DNA of 41,578 nucleotides from positions 1 through 41,578 of the forward strand of contig JAEUPP010000003.1 of assembly GCA_016790075.1 (NCBI GenBank). The letters are read 5' to 3'. This DNA is from Rhodanobacteraceae bacterium (lineage in GTDB: Bacteria > Pseudomonadota > Gammaproteobacteria > Xanthomonadales > Rhodanobacteraceae). Below the pieces are notes generated by a model. It searched no databases, was not told the origin of the DNA, and was given only the letters and a program-made list of their open reading frames with translations. The position numbers were made by a program, and so were the translations under genes. Positions 16,637-26,207 of the stretch are shown here, piece by piece; position 1 is the first letter of the stretch, and each line of letters opens with the position of its first letter.

Positions 16637-17103
16637 CAGTCGTTACGCTCCGCGCACAGCAGCTCCGCTTCGGCCACGACCTTGCCCCCGACCAGGGCCT
16701 GGCACCAGAACTGGCCCATGCGGCGGATCATGCGTTTCTGCTCGACTTCGAGCACGAGCTGGTCGCCAGGGCCGACAATGCTGGAGAAACGCGCCTTGTC
16801 GACCTTGACCAGATAGAACAGCGGGCTCGCGCTGGGCGATTCGGCATTGGTCAGCTGTACCAGCAGGCCCGATGCCTGGGCGAGTGCTTCGATGATCAGC
16901 ACCCCCGGCATGACCGGATGGCCGGGAAAATGGCCCTGGAAGAAGGGCTCGTTGATCGTGACGTTCTTGAGCCCGGTCAGGCGCTTGCCCGACTCGAACC
17001 GGGTAACGCGGTCGACCAGCAGGAAGGGATAGCGGTGGGGCAACAGGTCGAATATGCGACCGACGTCCAGCGGCAGGGTTGGGCTGGCGTTGGAATCGTT
17101 CAT
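16636..17103 (-). CDS. fabZ: 3-hydroxyacyl-[acyl-carrier-protein] dehydratase FabZ
   Basis: Dehydrates 3-hydroxyacyl-ACP in fatty-acid elongation, competing with LpxA and LpxD for the same substrates. The 155-residue hotdog-fold protein shows [14 protein letters not shown], the active-site histidine in [12 protein letters not shown] and the catalytic glutamate in IIEALAQ. It overlaps the lpxD stop by 4 bp and shares one base with the lpxA start, so the whole lpx-fab block is tightly coupled. Confidence 0.97.
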   Translation of the reverse strand: MNDSNASPTLPLDVGRIFDLLPHRYPFLLVDRVTRFESGKRLTGLKNVTINEPFFQGHFPGHPVMPGVLIIEALAQASGLLVQLTNAESPSASPLFYLVKVDKARFSSIVGPGDQLVLEVEQKRMIRRMGQFWCQALVGGKVVAEAELLCAERND

Positions 17104-18131
17104 GGGGCGGAATCCTTTTCTAGGGCTTTCAGGCGACGCGCCAGTTCGTCCAGGTGGCGGAATCGCGCAGCGTTACGGCGCCACTGGCGATTTTCCTGGA
17201 TAGGCGTACCCGAGGAATATTCGCCGGCGGCAGTGATGGAGTGGGTGACCAGACTCATCGCCGTCACGGTGACGCGGTCGGCGACGCTCAAGTGGCCTAG
17301 GATACCGGCAGCGCCGCCAATCAGACAGTAGCGGCCTATGCGTGCACTGCCGGCGACGGCGGAACAGCCCGCCATAGCCGTGTGGGCGCCGATGAAAACG
17401 TTGTGCGCGATCTGGATCTGGTTGTCGAGGCGTACGTCTTCCTCCAGCACCGTGTCCTCAAGTGCGCCTCGATCTATGGTGCAGTTCGCACCGATCTCGC
17501 AGTCGTCGCCTATGCGTACACCGCCGAGCTGAGGCACCTTGATCCAGTGGTCGCGCTCGAAGGCAAGACCAAAGCCATCCGAGCCGATGACGGCTCCCGG
17601 ATGGACGAGTACCCGCCTGCCAAGGCGTACGCGGGTCACCAGCGTGACACGGGCGACAAGGCGCGACCCGGCGCCCACCACACAATCTGCGCCCACGATG
17701 CAGCCCGGGCCCAGCACGGCGCCGTCCTCGACGACAGCGCCGGCCTCGATCACGCAGAACGGACCGATGCTGGCACTGGCGGCAACGTCTGCCGTGACAT
17801 CGATCACCGCACTGGCGTGAATGCCTGGTGTGGCCAGTAGCGCAGGCTCGAACAGCGCTGCGATATGGGCATAGGCCACATAGGGATCGCGTGCGACCAG
17901 TGCGCTTCCTTCGCGCAGCGCCGCGTCGTCGGCGCGAAGCACGACGACGCCGGCGCGCGAACTCTGCATCTGCCCGCGATAGTGCGGATTGGACAGAAAA
18001 CTCAGGTGTTCGGGGCCGGCCAGCGCCAGGGTCGCGACTCCGCTGATTTCGCGATCCGGATCGCCGCGCACTTCCAGGGCGAAGCGCGTGGCGAGATCGC
18101 CCACGCGCCAACTCTGCGCTCGGGTACTCAT
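17100..18131 (-). CDS. lpxD: UDP-3-O-(3-hydroxyacyl)glucosamine N-acyltransferase
   Basis: Adds the amide-linked 3-hydroxyacyl chain in the third step of lipid A synthesis. The 343-residue protein has an N-terminal uridine-binding domain (about residues 1-100), a long hexapeptide-repeat beta-helix (VIEAGAVVEDGAVLG, IGSDGFGLAF) with the catalytic-His motif QIAHNVFIG, and a C-terminal helix (about 315-343). It overlaps fabZ and skp by 4 bp each (ATGA). Confidence 0.97.
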   Translation of the reverse strand: MSTRAQSWRVGDLATRFALEVRGDPDREISGVATLALAGPEHLSFLSNPHYRGQMQSSRAGVVVLRADDAALREGSALVARDPYVAYAHIAALFEPALLATPGIHASAVIDVTADVAASASIGPFCVIEAGAVVEDGAVLGPGCIVGADCVVGAGSRLVARVTLVTRVRLGRRVLVHPGAVIGSDGFGLAFERDHWIKVPQLGGVRIGDDCEIGANCTIDRGALEDTVLEEDVRLDNQIQIAHNVFIGAHTAMAGCSAVAGSARIGRYCLIGGAAGILGHLSVADRVTVTAMSLVTHSITAAGEYSSGTPIQENRQWRRNAARFRHLDELARRLKALEKDSAP

Positions 18132-18658
18132 GGGGTTGCCTGCTTGGACTGGAAATCCCGACGCAGGCGTTCAAGTATCCGGTCGGTGATATCGATGCGT
18201 GGATCGGCGTAGGCCACGGGGCTGGTCACGACGAGGTCGAGGCCCTGTTCACGGGCGTATTCAATCAGGGTGTTGTTGATCTCACCCCAGCTCCGGTTCG
18301 ACTCCTGGTCGCTGCGGGTCTTGAGTTCGCCGCGCAGTTCGTCGCGCAGGCGCTTGACGCTGCGTTCGAGCGCGTCGATTGTGCGCTTCTTGGCGTCGGC
18401 GTCCGCCTTGCTCAGCAACGCCCCATTGCGCTCGAAGTCGGTCTTGAGCTCGGCCAGCCTGGTTTCGTCGCGCTTGAGCTCGATGTCACGTGCGGCGAAT
18501 TCGCGCCGCAGGCGCTCGCGCCCGGCCTGCATCTGCGGCGCATCATCCAGCAGACGCTTCATGTCGATGTAGCCGAGCTTGCTCTGTGCCTGCGCCGTGA
18601 ACGGCAGCAATGCCAGAACGAGGGCGAATCGACATGCTGCGCTTGCGTGCTGGCCCAC
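18128..18658 (-). CDS. skp: OmpH/Skp-type periplasmic chaperone
   Basis: Holds unfolded outer-membrane proteins in the periplasm on their way to BAM. The 176-residue protein has a signal peptide (ending TAQAQ at about residue 25), then SKLGYIDMKRLLDDAPQMQ, and a long charged coiled-coil region (about 45-130), as in the trimeric Skp arms. The start is GTG, preceded by GGAGG at about 18664-18668. It lies between bamA (77 bp away, with a hairpin) and lpxD (4-bp overlap). Confidence 0.9.
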   Translation of the reverse strand: MGQHASAACRFALVLALLPFTAQAQSKLGYIDMKRLLDDAPQMQAGRERLRREFAARDIELKRDETRLAELKTDFERNGALLSKADADAKKRTIDALERSVKRLRDELRGELKTRSDQESNRSWGEINNTLIEYAREQGLDLVVTSPVAYADPRIDITDRILERLRRDFQSKQATP

Positions 18659-18684
18659 GCGAGTCCTCCATTATCCGGTCGCGG

Positions 18685-18714
18685 CGACGGCGGTGCTGGT
18701 CGTGTCCGCCGTCG
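18685..18714 (-). promoter_or_regulatory. Hairpin between bamA and skp
   Basis: A perfect 9-bp inverted repeat (CGACGGCGG / CCGCCGTCG) with a 12-nt loop lies in the 77-bp gap between the bamA stop and the skp GTG. No T-run follows. It may stabilise the bamA message or cause partial termination between the two genes. Confidence 0.4.
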
Positions 18715-18735
18715 GTGCGATGATGCCAGTTTCGA

Positions 18736-21084
18736 TCAGAACTGGGTGCCGAAGGAGAACTGGATCGACTCCGTCTTGTCGCCGTCCTTCTTGCGCAGGG
18801 GGCGGGCGATGTTGATCGTGATCGGACCCACCGGCGCCTGCCACTGCAGTGCGAGACCGGTAGACGCACGCAGTTCGCCGGCGTCGAAGTCACCGAATGA
18901 CTTGTACACATTGCCGACGTCGACGAACGCGGAGATGCGCACGGAATCGCTGTCCTTGGCGAATGGTGTCGGCAGGATCAGTTCGGCCGTGCCCAGCACC
19001 TTGAATGCACCACCCAGCGGCTGGCAGTAGTCGCTGAGTACGTTGACCCTCTGGCAGGGGCCCAGGGTGTTGTCCTCGAAACCGCGCACGTCGCGTACGC
19101 CGCCCGCATAGAAGTTTTCGAAGAACGGCAGGCCGCCTACGCGCAGCGGAATCTTTTCTTCAGAGTTCGGATCGAAGCGGCCGACGGCATCGCGGTAGGA
19201 ATCGCCGTAGCCGAGGTTGCCGGACAGCAAGAAGGTCAACTTGTCGCTGAGCGGGAAATAGTGCAGTCCCTGATAGTAGAGTTTGTAATATTCCAGGGTT
19301 GAGCCCGGCAGGGCGATTTCCGCCGAGAGCGACTGCAGGCCGCCGCGTGTCGGTGTGAAGTACTTGTTACGCGTGTCGTGCGACCACGACGCCGTCAGGT
19401 TCCAGGTGTGGATAGTGCGGCGATCAAGGTCGGTGATGTAGTCGATGATGAAAGGCGGTGTAAAGCCAGGGAACGTGTTGATCTCGGTCTTGTTGACGCC
19501 GAGCTGCAGCTGTATCGAGTCGGTCTCGCCGACCGGAACGCCGACAAAGGTCGAGAACGCGGCCGTGTCGGTGGAGTAGTTGGCAATGTTGGCCTGGCTC
19601 TGATCGAGGTTGCGCAAGCTCGCGTTATAACCGAGTGCGATGCCGGAATCGTTGAGATAGGGCTGGGCATAGCTGAGGTCATAACGTTTGAGATACGAAC
19701 TCTTCTGCACCGTCATGGCGATGCGATCGCCGGTGCCGAGGAAGTTGTTCTGCGATACCGACACCGACGCGATGAGCTTCTGCACCTGCGAATAGCCCAG
19801 GCCGAACAGCAGGCTGCCCGAGGGTTGTTCCTCGACGGTGACGAGCATGTCGACCTGGTCTTCGCTACCGGGCACTTTGGGGGTCTCGATTTCGACCTTC
19901 TTGAAGTAGCCCAGGCGCTGCAGGCGCACCTTGGAGCGGTCGATCGCCGCCTGCGAGTACCAGGAGCCTTCGAGCTGGCGCATTTCGCGGCGCAGGACTT
20001 CATCCTCGGTACGCACGTTGCCCTTGAACGTGATGCGATTGACGTAGACGCGCTTGCCGGGCTCGATATAGAACGTGACCTCTACCGTACGGCCTGACTT
20101 GTCGGTCTTGGGAACTGGCGTGACCTCGGCGAATGCGTAGCCGATGTTGGACAGCACCGAACTCATGGCCTTGGCCGACTGTTCGAGCTTGCGCCGCGAG
20201 AACACTTCGCCGGCCTTGGTCTTGAGCAGGGCGCGCAGGCTTTCTTCCGGCAGTATCAGCTCACCGAGCAGCTTGATGTCGCTGATCGTATAGAGCTCGC
20301 CTTCCTGCACATTCGCGCTGACATAGATGTTGCGCTTGTCCGGGCTGATCGAGACTTCCGTCGATTCGACATTGAAATCCGCATAGCCGCGATCGAGGTA
20401 GTAGGACGCCAGCTTCTCCAGATCGCCGGAAAGCTTTTCCCGCGAATACTGGTCGTCCTTGGAATACCAGGAGGTCCAGTTCGTCGTGTTGGACTCGAAT
20501 TCGTCGCGGATTTCCTTGTCGCTGAAGACCGTATTGCCGACGACGTTGATGTGTTTGATCTTCGAGGCCTTGCCCTCGGCGATCACGATATTGATATCGA
20601 CGCGGTTGCGGTCGAGGTTGGTAACCTTGGGCGTAATCGTGACGTTGTATTTGCCGCGATTGTGGTACTGGCGGGTCAGCTCCTGCTGCACGCGGTCAAG
20701 CTGCAGGCGGTCGAAGGTTTCGCCTTCCTCCAGGCCTATGCCCTTGAGGCCCTTGCGCAGTTCTTCTTCCTTGAGTTCCTTGTTGCCCTTGAGGGTGATC
20801 TTGGAGATCGCCGGGCGCTCCTGCACGGTGACGACGAGAATGTCGCCTTGTCGGGACAGTTGCACATCATTGAAGAAGCCGGTCTTGAACAGGGCGCGGA
20901 TTGCTTTCTCGGACGCGTCGGCTGTCATGCGGTCGCCTTTCTCGACCGGCAGGTAGGTGAACACCGTACCGGGCGCGATGCGCTGCAAACCGTCGATGCG
21001 GATTTCCGAGACGACGAAGGAATCGAAAGCGTGGGCCTCGGCAGCGAGGCAGGCAAGCAAGAGCAGGGCGGCGATACGCTTCAT
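18736..21084 (-). CDS. bamA: Outer-membrane protein assembly factor BamA
   Basis: The central subunit of the BAM complex, which inserts beta-barrel proteins in the outer membrane. The 782-residue protein has a signal peptide (about 1-19) and five POTRA domains (about 22-420, starting SFVVSEIRIDGLQRI). The C-terminal 16-strand barrel contains the lid-loop motif GVRDVRGFEDNTLGP and ends in a terminal Phe (SFGTQF). The gene follows rseP after 73 bp, the usual order. Confidence 0.98.
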   Translation of the reverse strand: MKRIAALLLLACLAAEAHAFDSFVVSEIRIDGLQRIAPGTVFTYLPVEKGDRMTADASEKAIRALFKTGFFNDVQLSRQGDILVVTVQERPAISKITLKGNKELKEEELRKGLKGIGLEEGETFDRLQLDRVQQELTRQYHNRGKYNVTITPKVTNLDRNRVDINIVIAEGKASKIKHINVVGNTVFSDKEIRDEFESNTTNWTSWYSKDDQYSREKLSGDLEKLASYYLDRGYADFNVESTEVSISPDKRNIYVSANVQEGELYTISDIKLLGELILPEESLRALLKTKAGEVFSRRKLEQSAKAMSSVLSNIGYAFAEVTPVPKTDKSGRTVEVTFYIEPGKRVYVNRITFKGNVRTEDEVLRREMRQLEGSWYSQAAIDRSKVRLQRLGYFKKVEIETPKVPGSEDQVDMLVTVEEQPSGSLLFGLGYSQVQKLIASVSVSQNNFLGTGDRIAMTVQKSSYLKRYDLSYAQPYLNDSGIALGYNASLRNLDQSQANIANYSTDTAAFSTFVGVPVGETDSIQLQLGVNKTEINTFPGFTPPFIIDYITDLDRRTIHTWNLTASWSHDTRNKYFTPTRGGLQSLSAEIALPGSTLEYYKLYYQGLHYFPLSDKLTFLLSGNLGYGDSYRDAVGRFDPNSEEKIPLRVGGLPFFENFYAGGVRDVRGFEDNTLGPCQRVNVLSDYCQPLGGAFKVLGTAELILPTPFAKDSDSVRISAFVDVGNVYKSFGDFDAGELRASTGLALQWQAPVGPITINIARPLRKKDGDKTESIQFSFGTQF

Positions 21085-21157
21085 CGTCAGTCCGTCAGGG
21101 TTTTCTTATTGTGCGGCGGGCCTTGCCGCGGTTTATGGAGCGAGAGGTGAGCAGCGG

Positions 21158-22516
21158 TCAGGACAGCAGCCGATGCACGATGTCGTTGTAGAAAGCCAGC
21201 CCCATCAGAGCTGCCAGCAGCACCAGGCCCGCGTACTGGCCGGCGATCAGTGCTTTCTCGCTGAGCGGACTGCCCTTGACCGACTCGATAAGGTAATACA
21301 CGAGGTGGCCGCCGTCCAAGATCGGGATAGGCAGCAGGTTCATGATGCAAAGGCTTAACGAGATCAGGGCAAGGAAAAACAGAAACCTCGCCGTGCCCTC
21401 GTTGGCAGCGGCATTGGCAACGGCGGCGATGGTGATAGGGCCGGAAATGTTCTGCAGCGAGGCCGAGCCGACCAGCATGCGTTTGATCATTTGCAGCGTC
21501 TTGACGGTGAGGTCACCGGTCTCCTGCAGCGCGGCGGGAATGGCGGCCAGTGGCCCGTAGCGCAGCAACGCGTCAAACGGTGGCTCCACATACTTGGGGC
21601 TTATGCCGACACGCCAGACCGTCTTGCCGTCCTCGGTTTCCTGGCGCGGCGTGACAGCGATCTGCAGCGGTTTGCCGCTGCGCAGGATGTCCAGGGTGAG
21701 CGGTCCGCCGCCTGGGGCGCTGGTCTGTATGGTTTCGACGAACGCGTCCCAGGCGAGAATTGGCTTGCCGTTGATGCTCACCAGCTTGTCGTCGACTTCC
21801 AGGCCGGCTGCTGCGGCGGCGCTGCCTGGCAAGATCTTGCCGACGAAGAACTCGGCTGGTAGCTGAAACTTCGGGGTCAGGCCGATCTCGCGCCAGGCGG
21901 CGAGATCTTTCTTGTCAACGGGAATCTGGCTGAGGTCGAGCCGGCGCAGGGCAGTGCGGCCGGCGGCGTCAGTGACCTGGACTTCCACCGCGCGCCGGTC
22001 CAGGGCATGCCCCAGCAGCACGAGATTGGCGTTGGTCCAGCTGGTTACCGGCTCGCCGGCTATCGACTCGATACGGTCTCCGGCGGCGAAGCCCGCGGCT
22101 GCCGCGGCGGCCTCGGCGCGGCCGACCACCGGCTGATAGTCCGGCTTGCCGATCACGAACATGGCCCACAGGGCGAATACGGTAAAGATCAGGTTGAACG
22201 CAGGGCCGGCGGCGACGACCAGCATGCGCTGCCAGATCGGCTTGGCGCTGAAATCGCCGCTGCGCTCGGAGGCGCTGACGTCGACTTCGCGCGAGTCGAG
22301 AAATTTCACGTAACCGCCCAGCGGAATCGCCGCGACGCAGTATTCGGTGCCGTCCTTGCCGGTACGGCTCCAGATCGGCTTGCCAAAGCCGACCGAGAAG
22401 CGCAGCACGGTCACGCCAAAGCGGCGCGCGACCCAGTAATGGCCGAACTCATGGAAGGTGACCAGCAGGCCGAGCGTGACTACCAACCACCAGATGGATC
22501 CGAGTATTTCGCTCAT
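21158..22516 (-). CDS. rseP: Site-2 (RIP) zinc metalloprotease RseP
   Basis: An inner-membrane protease that cleaves anti-sigma factors such as RseA and clears signal peptides. The 452-residue protein has HEFGH at 22-26 in the first membrane helix, two periplasmic PDZ domains (around GDRIESIAGEPVTSW and DDKLVSINGKPILAW), and the second catalytic motif NLLPIPILDGGHL near the C-terminus. It starts 6 bp after the dxr stop. Site-2 proteases can release ECF sigma factors, so it could connect to the ECF-like promoters at 8074 and 10249; that link is speculative. Confidence 0.97.
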   Translation of the reverse strand: MSEILGSIWWLVVTLGLLVTFHEFGHYWVARRFGVTVLRFSVGFGKPIWSRTGKDGTEYCVAAIPLGGYVKFLDSREVDVSASERSGDFSAKPIWQRMLVVAAGPAFNLIFTVFALWAMFVIGKPDYQPVVGRAEAAAAAAGFAAGDRIESIAGEPVTSWTNANLVLLGHALDRRAVEVQVTDAAGRTALRRLDLSQIPVDKKDLAAWREIGLTPKFQLPAEFFVGKILPGSAAAAAGLEVDDKLVSINGKPILAWDAFVETIQTSAPGGGPLTLDILRSGKPLQIAVTPRQETEDGKTVWRVGISPKYVEPPFDALLRYGPLAAIPAALQETGDLTVKTLQMIKRMLVGSASLQNISGPITIAAVANAAANEGTARFLFFLALISLSLCIMNLLPIPILDGGHLVYYLIESVKGSPLSEKALIAGQYAGLVLLAALMGLAFYNDIVHRLLS

Positions 22517-22522
22517 AGGGGC

Positions 22523-23713
22523 TCAACAGTGCAGGCGGCGCATCATACGTTGGGCTGTCGCCCGGGCGGTTAAGTCCGTCTGAATAAGCTGGGTCAGGTT
22601 TTCGACGGGTTCAGCCGGGATCGCGTCCAGGCAGGCTTCGATGATTTCGCTGATTGCCAGAAACGGCAACTGGCCATCGAGAAAGGCTGCTACGGCAACC
22701 TCGTTGGCGGCATTGAGCACGGTCGGAGCCGTACCGCCGCGATGCAGTGCCGCATAGGCCAGGCCCAGGCAGCGGAAGGTATCCAGGTCCGGCGCCTGGA
22801 AATCCAGCTGTGCAAGTGCGACGAGATCCAGGCGCTTCACGCCCGCGTCGATACGTTCGGGCCAGGCCAGACCATAAGCCAGCGCGGTGCGCATATCGGG
22901 GTTGCCGAGCTGGGCCAGCACCGAGCCGTCAGCGTATTCGACCAGCGAATGCACGATGCTCTGTGGGTGCACGACGACCTCGATGCAGTCTGGCGCTGCG
23001 TCGAACAGGAAATGCGCTTCGATGACCTCCAGCCCCTTGTTCATCAAGGTGGCCGAGTCGACCGAGATCTTGCGTCCCATGCGCCAGTTCGGGTGCGCGA
23101 CGGCCTGCTCGGGCGTAATTGCGCCCAGGTCGGCACGCCGGCGACCGCGGAAAGGTCCGCCCGATGCCGTCAGGATAAGCCGGTGCACGCCGTTGGCCTG
23201 CAGGCTTTCTGCCCGTGTCGCCGCAGCGCCGGGCAAGGCCTGGAACAGCGCGTTGTGTTCGGAATCAATCGGCAGCAACTCGCCCCCGCCGGCGCGCAGC
23301 GCCGCAAGCAGCAGCGGGCCAGCCATGACGATTGCTTCCTTGTTGGCGAGCAGCAGGCGTTTGCCGGCACGTGCGGCAGCGAGCGTGGACGCCAGGCCGG
23401 CCGCACCGACTATGGCGGCGACTACGGTATCGCACAGCGAGGATGAGGCCGCTTCCGCCAGTGCCGCTTCGCCGGATGCGACGCGTGTGGCCAGTCCGGC
23501 GCGCTGCAGGCGTGCGCGCAGATCGGCCTCCAAAGCAGTATCGGCAATGATGGCAAGATCCGGAACGAAGCGTTCGCAGAGCACTGCCAGCGCTTCACTG
23601 GCACGATGCGCAGTGAGCACACTGGCGCGGAAACGCTGCGGATGGCGGGCGATGACATCCAGCGCGCTGGTACCTATGGAGCCGGTAGCTCCGAGAACGG
23701 CGACGTTTCTCAT
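22523..23713 (-). CDS. dxr: 1-deoxy-D-xylulose-5-phosphate reductoisomerase
   Basis: Makes 2-C-methyl-D-erythritol 4-phosphate, the committed step of non-mevalonate isoprenoid synthesis, using NADPH. The open frame runs on to 24646, but the enzyme starts at ATG 23713 ([16 protein letters not shown]), giving 396 residues, the normal length. Visible features are the nucleotide-binding [37 protein letters not shown] and [14 protein letters not shown]. It overlaps cdsA by 4 bp (ATGA). Confidence 0.97.
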   Translation of the reverse strand: MRNVAVLGATGSIGTSALDVIARHPQRFRASVLTAHRASEALAVLCERFVPDLAIIADTALEADLRARLQRAGLATRVASGEAALAEAASSSLCDTVVAAIVGAAGLASTLAAARAGKRLLLANKEAIVMAGPLLLAALRAGGGELLPIDSEHNALFQALPGAAATRAESLQANGVHRLILTASGGPFRGRRRADLGAITPEQAVAHPNWRMGRKISVDSATLMNKGLEVIEAHFLFDAAPDCIEVVVHPQSIVHSLVEYADGSVLAQLGNPDMRTALAYGLAWPERIDAGVKRLDLVALAQLDFQAPDLDTFRCLGLAYAALHRGGTAPTVLNAANEVAVAAFLDGQLPFLAISEIIEACLDAIPAEPVENLTQLIQTDLTARATAQRMMRRLHC

Positions 23714-24525
23714 AGGCGCAGCAGCGCAAGCCCTGCGGCCCAGACCGGCAGTGCCGCGAACACGCTGTCGAGGCGGTCGAACATGCCTCCGTGACCGGGG
23801 AACAGGTCGCCGGAATCCTTGAGGTTGGCGTGGCGCTTGATCAGGCTTTCGAACAAGTCGCCGACTATCGAGGCCAGCACCGTCAGCATGGCGAGCACGA
23901 AAATACCCACCATAGCCGCGCCGCTGATGCCTAGCAGGGCCGAACCGGCAATCCCGACCAGGGCCGAGGCGGCCAGGGCGCCATAGACCCCGGCCCAGGT
24001 CTTGCCAGGGCTGATCCGCGGTGCGAGCTTGCTGCGGCCCCAGCGGCTGCCGGCGAGATAGGCGCCGCTGTCGGCAACCCAGACCAGCATGAGTCCGAAC
24101 AGGGCCCACCACGGGCCGCGCTCGGCAGCGGCATGCACCTGCAGCAGGGCGCACCAGGCGGGTACCACGATCAGGAAACCAATCACGAGCTTGAGCGCCG
24201 TGTTTTCCCGGGTCGGTGCAACGCCGAAACTGAAATGGCGCAGCCACAGGGGCGCGACCGACCACCAGGCGACGCCGGCCAGGATCACGCCCCACCAGGC
24301 CAAGCTGCCGCGCACGAACCAGAGTGCGATCAATGCCAGCGCGTGCAGCACGACCACAGCACCGCGCGCAGCCTGGGCACGCAAGCCAAGCAGCCGCGTC
24401 CATTCCCAGATCGCATACAGAAATACGGCACCGGTAACGGCAGCGAACAACGCCGTCGGTACGAACAGGATCAGCGCAATCGCGGTCGGTGCGAGCACCA
24501 GTGCCGTCAACGTGCGCGTTTTCAT
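23710..24525 (-). CDS. cdsA: Phosphatidate cytidylyltransferase
   Basis: Forms CDP-diacylglycerol from phosphatidate and CTP in the inner membrane, feeding all phospholipid synthesis. I start at ATG 24525 ([13 protein letters not shown]), giving 271 residues with about eight membrane helices. The family signature [20 protein letters not shown] is complete, followed by GMFDRLDS. An earlier conserved block is [19 protein letters not shown] 169-bp gap without a recognisable feature separates it from uppS. Confidence 0.96.
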   Translation of the reverse strand: MKTRTLTALVLAPTAIALILFVPTALFAAVTGAVFLYAIWEWTRLLGLRAQAARGAVVVLHALALIALWFVRGSLAWWGVILAGVAWWSVAPLWLRHFSFGVAPTRENTALKLVIGFLIVVPAWCALLQVHAAAERGPWWALFGLMLVWVADSGAYLAGSRWGRSKLAPRISPGKTWAGVYGALAASALVGIAGSALLGISGAAMVGIFVLAMLTVLASIVGDLFESLIKRHANLKDSGDLFPGHGGMFDRLDSVFAALPVWAAGLALLRL

Positions 24526-24694
24526 AGCAGAAGCCACGTTCAACGCACTCCGTGGAAAAGGTGAAGGTTGACACGGCGTGGCGCGGCGCTGCAGCGCTTC
24601 GCGAGGTGCATGGACAGTCTGACCTGGCCAGGCAAGCTCGGGCCATTGCACGCGGCGTTCAGGCTGCAACGCGCGAAGTCGGTAACAGGCGGAC

Positions 24695-25459
24695 TCATCC
24701 GGCTTCCGCCGCGATCTGTGCGCTGGTCTTGCCGAAGCGGCGCTCGCGGCCGGCAAAGTCCGCCAGCGCCAGCTCGAAGGCGGCGGCATCGAAATCGGGC
24801 CACAGGGTCGCTGTGAAATAGATTTCGGCGTAGGCGATTTGCCACAGCAGGAAATTGCTGAGCCGCTGCTCGCCGCCGGTACGGATAAAGAGATCGATCG
24901 GCGCCTGGTCGGCGAGACAGAGGTAAGGTTCCAGGCGGCGTTCATCGATCTGATCGACGGCGATTTCGCCGGCCTGGACCGCGCGGGCGATGCGGGCCGC
25001 GGCCTGGGTTATGTCCCAGCGACCGCCGTAGTTCACCGCGATATTGAGTTCAAGGCGGGTATTGGCGGCGGTGCGGTCCATGGCCGCGTTCATGCGTGCG
25101 GCCAGTGCGGGCGCGAATGCCGACAGCTCGCCGATGAAACGGATGCGCACGCCGTAGCCGTGCAGTTCGTTGACCTCGCGGTCCAGCGCCTTGAGGAAGA
25201 GCTCCATCAGCGCACTGACCTCGTCGGCAGGGCGCTGCCAGTTCTCGCTGGAAAACGCGAACAGGGTCAGTGCTGTGATGCCGCGGCGTAGGCAGAACTC
25301 GATGGTGCTGCGCACCGCTTTCTGGCCGGCGTGGTGTCCGAAGGTGCGTGGCCGCAGACGCTTGCGTGCCCAACGGCCGTTGCCATCCATGACGATGGCG
25401 ACGTGGCGCGGTAGCCGGGTGCTGTCGCCTGCAGGGGGCGACGGAATGAGCGGATCCAG
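24695..25459 (-). CDS. uppS: Undecaprenyl diphosphate synthase with a non-canonical start codon
   Basis: Makes the C55 lipid carrier for peptidoglycan and O-antigen by cis-adding isopentenyl units. The only in-frame ATG (25390) begins MDGNGRWA, whose Asp is catalytic, so starting there would lose the first beta-strand. The frame upstream encodes LPRHVAIV directly before MDGNGRWA, which is the family consensus. Between the in-frame TGA at 25484-25486 and 25390 there is no ATG, GTG or TTG. The likely start is therefore CTG (25459) or ATC (25462), after GGAG at about 25467-25470; ATT (25447) is a third option. Other family motifs present are FAFSSENWQRP, NIAVNYGGRWDI and DLFIRTGGEQRLSNFLLWQ. The end coordinate is my best guess. 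Confidence 0.9.
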   Translation of the reverse strand: MDPLIPSPPAGDSTRLPRHVAIVMDGNGRWARKRLRPRTFGHHAGQKAVRSTIEFCLRRGITALTLFAFSSENWQRPADEVSALMELFLKALDREVNELHGYGVRIRFIGELSAFAPALAARMNAAMDRTAANTRLELNIAVNYGGRWDITQAAARIARAVQAGEIAVDQIDERRLEPYLCLADQAPIDLFIRTGGEQRLSNFLLWQIAYAEIYFTATLWPDFDAAAFELALADFAGRERRFGKTSAQIAAEAG

Positions 25460-25472
25460 GATCGTGCTCCGC

Positions 25473-26030
25473 TCAGAGCGCCATCAGTTCTTCTTCCTTG
25501 GCCTTGACCACCGCATCGACGTCCTTGATCGCTTTGTCGGTCAGCTTCTGGATGTCCTCTTCGGCCTTGCGCTCTTCATCTTCAGTGACTTTCTTTTCCT
25601 TGAGCAGCTCCTTGACATGCTGCATGGCGTCGCGGCGCACGTTGCGCACGGCGACTTTGGCGTCTTCCCCTTCGCTATGGACCTGCTTGGACAGGGCCTT
25701 GCGGCGTTCCTCGGTCAGCGGCGGCAGGTTGATGCGGATGACCGTACCGGCCGTGTTCGGATTGAGGCCGAGATCGGAGGCGATGATCGCTTTTTCGATC
25801 GGCTGCACCATGGTCTTTTCCCAGGGCGTGATCGTCAGCGAACGCGAATCCTGTACGGCGACGGTAGCGACTTGCGAAAGCGGCATATCGCTGCCGTAGT
25901 AGTTGACCTTGATGTGGTCGACCAGCGCCGTGGTCGCACGGCCCGTGCGCAGGCGCTGCAGGTCGTGCCTCAGCGCTTCCACGCTCTTGGCCATGCGGGT
26001 CTGGGCGTCTAGCTTGATGTCGTTGATCAT
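25473..26030 (-). CDS. frr: Ribosome recycling factor
   Basis: Splits post-termination ribosomes together with EF-G. The 185-residue protein has the family start INDIKLDAQTRMAKSVEALR, the conserved LRTGRAT, LSQVATVAVQDSRSLTI and INLPPLTEERRKAL, and two long helices at the C-terminal end. It normally follows pyrH on the same strand; here yebC lies between them in the opposite direction, so frr needs its own promoter in 26031-26207. Confidence 0.97.
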   Translation of the reverse strand: MINDIKLDAQTRMAKSVEALRHDLQRLRTGRATTALVDHIKVNYYGSDMPLSQVATVAVQDSRSLTITPWEKTMVQPIEKAIIASDLGLNPNTAGTVIRINLPPLTEERRKALSKQVHSEGEDAKVAVRNVRRDAMQHVKELLKEKKVTEDEERKAEEDIQKLTDKAIKDVDAVVKAKEEELMAL

Positions 26031-26166
26031 GGCGGCTAATCCTTGGGCCGGAACAAAGCTGCCGGAGTATAGCAGCGCCCCGCCGGGCGGCGTGCCGCGG
26101 GTGGCCGCGGCTGCCGGCAGACGCGGCCAGCGCAGCGTCCACTGCCCGGGACCGAATGGCTGCGGC

Positions 26167-26172
26167 TACAAT
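26167..26172 (+). promoter_or_regulatory. Candidate -10 box of yebC
   Basis: TACAAT, 35 bp upstream of the yebC ATG, differs from the TATAAT consensus at one base. No good -35 box is seen at the usual distance. This is the most promoter-like site in the divergent frr-yebC gap. Confidence 0.35.
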
Positions 26173-26207
26173 TCCGCTCCGATTTTTCGAGGCGAACAGG
26201 TAGGGCA

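Noticed and set aside
23714-24646. Long N-terminal extension of dxr
   Set aside because: The frame is open but re-reads cdsA out of frame; DXR has its normal length and start at 23713.
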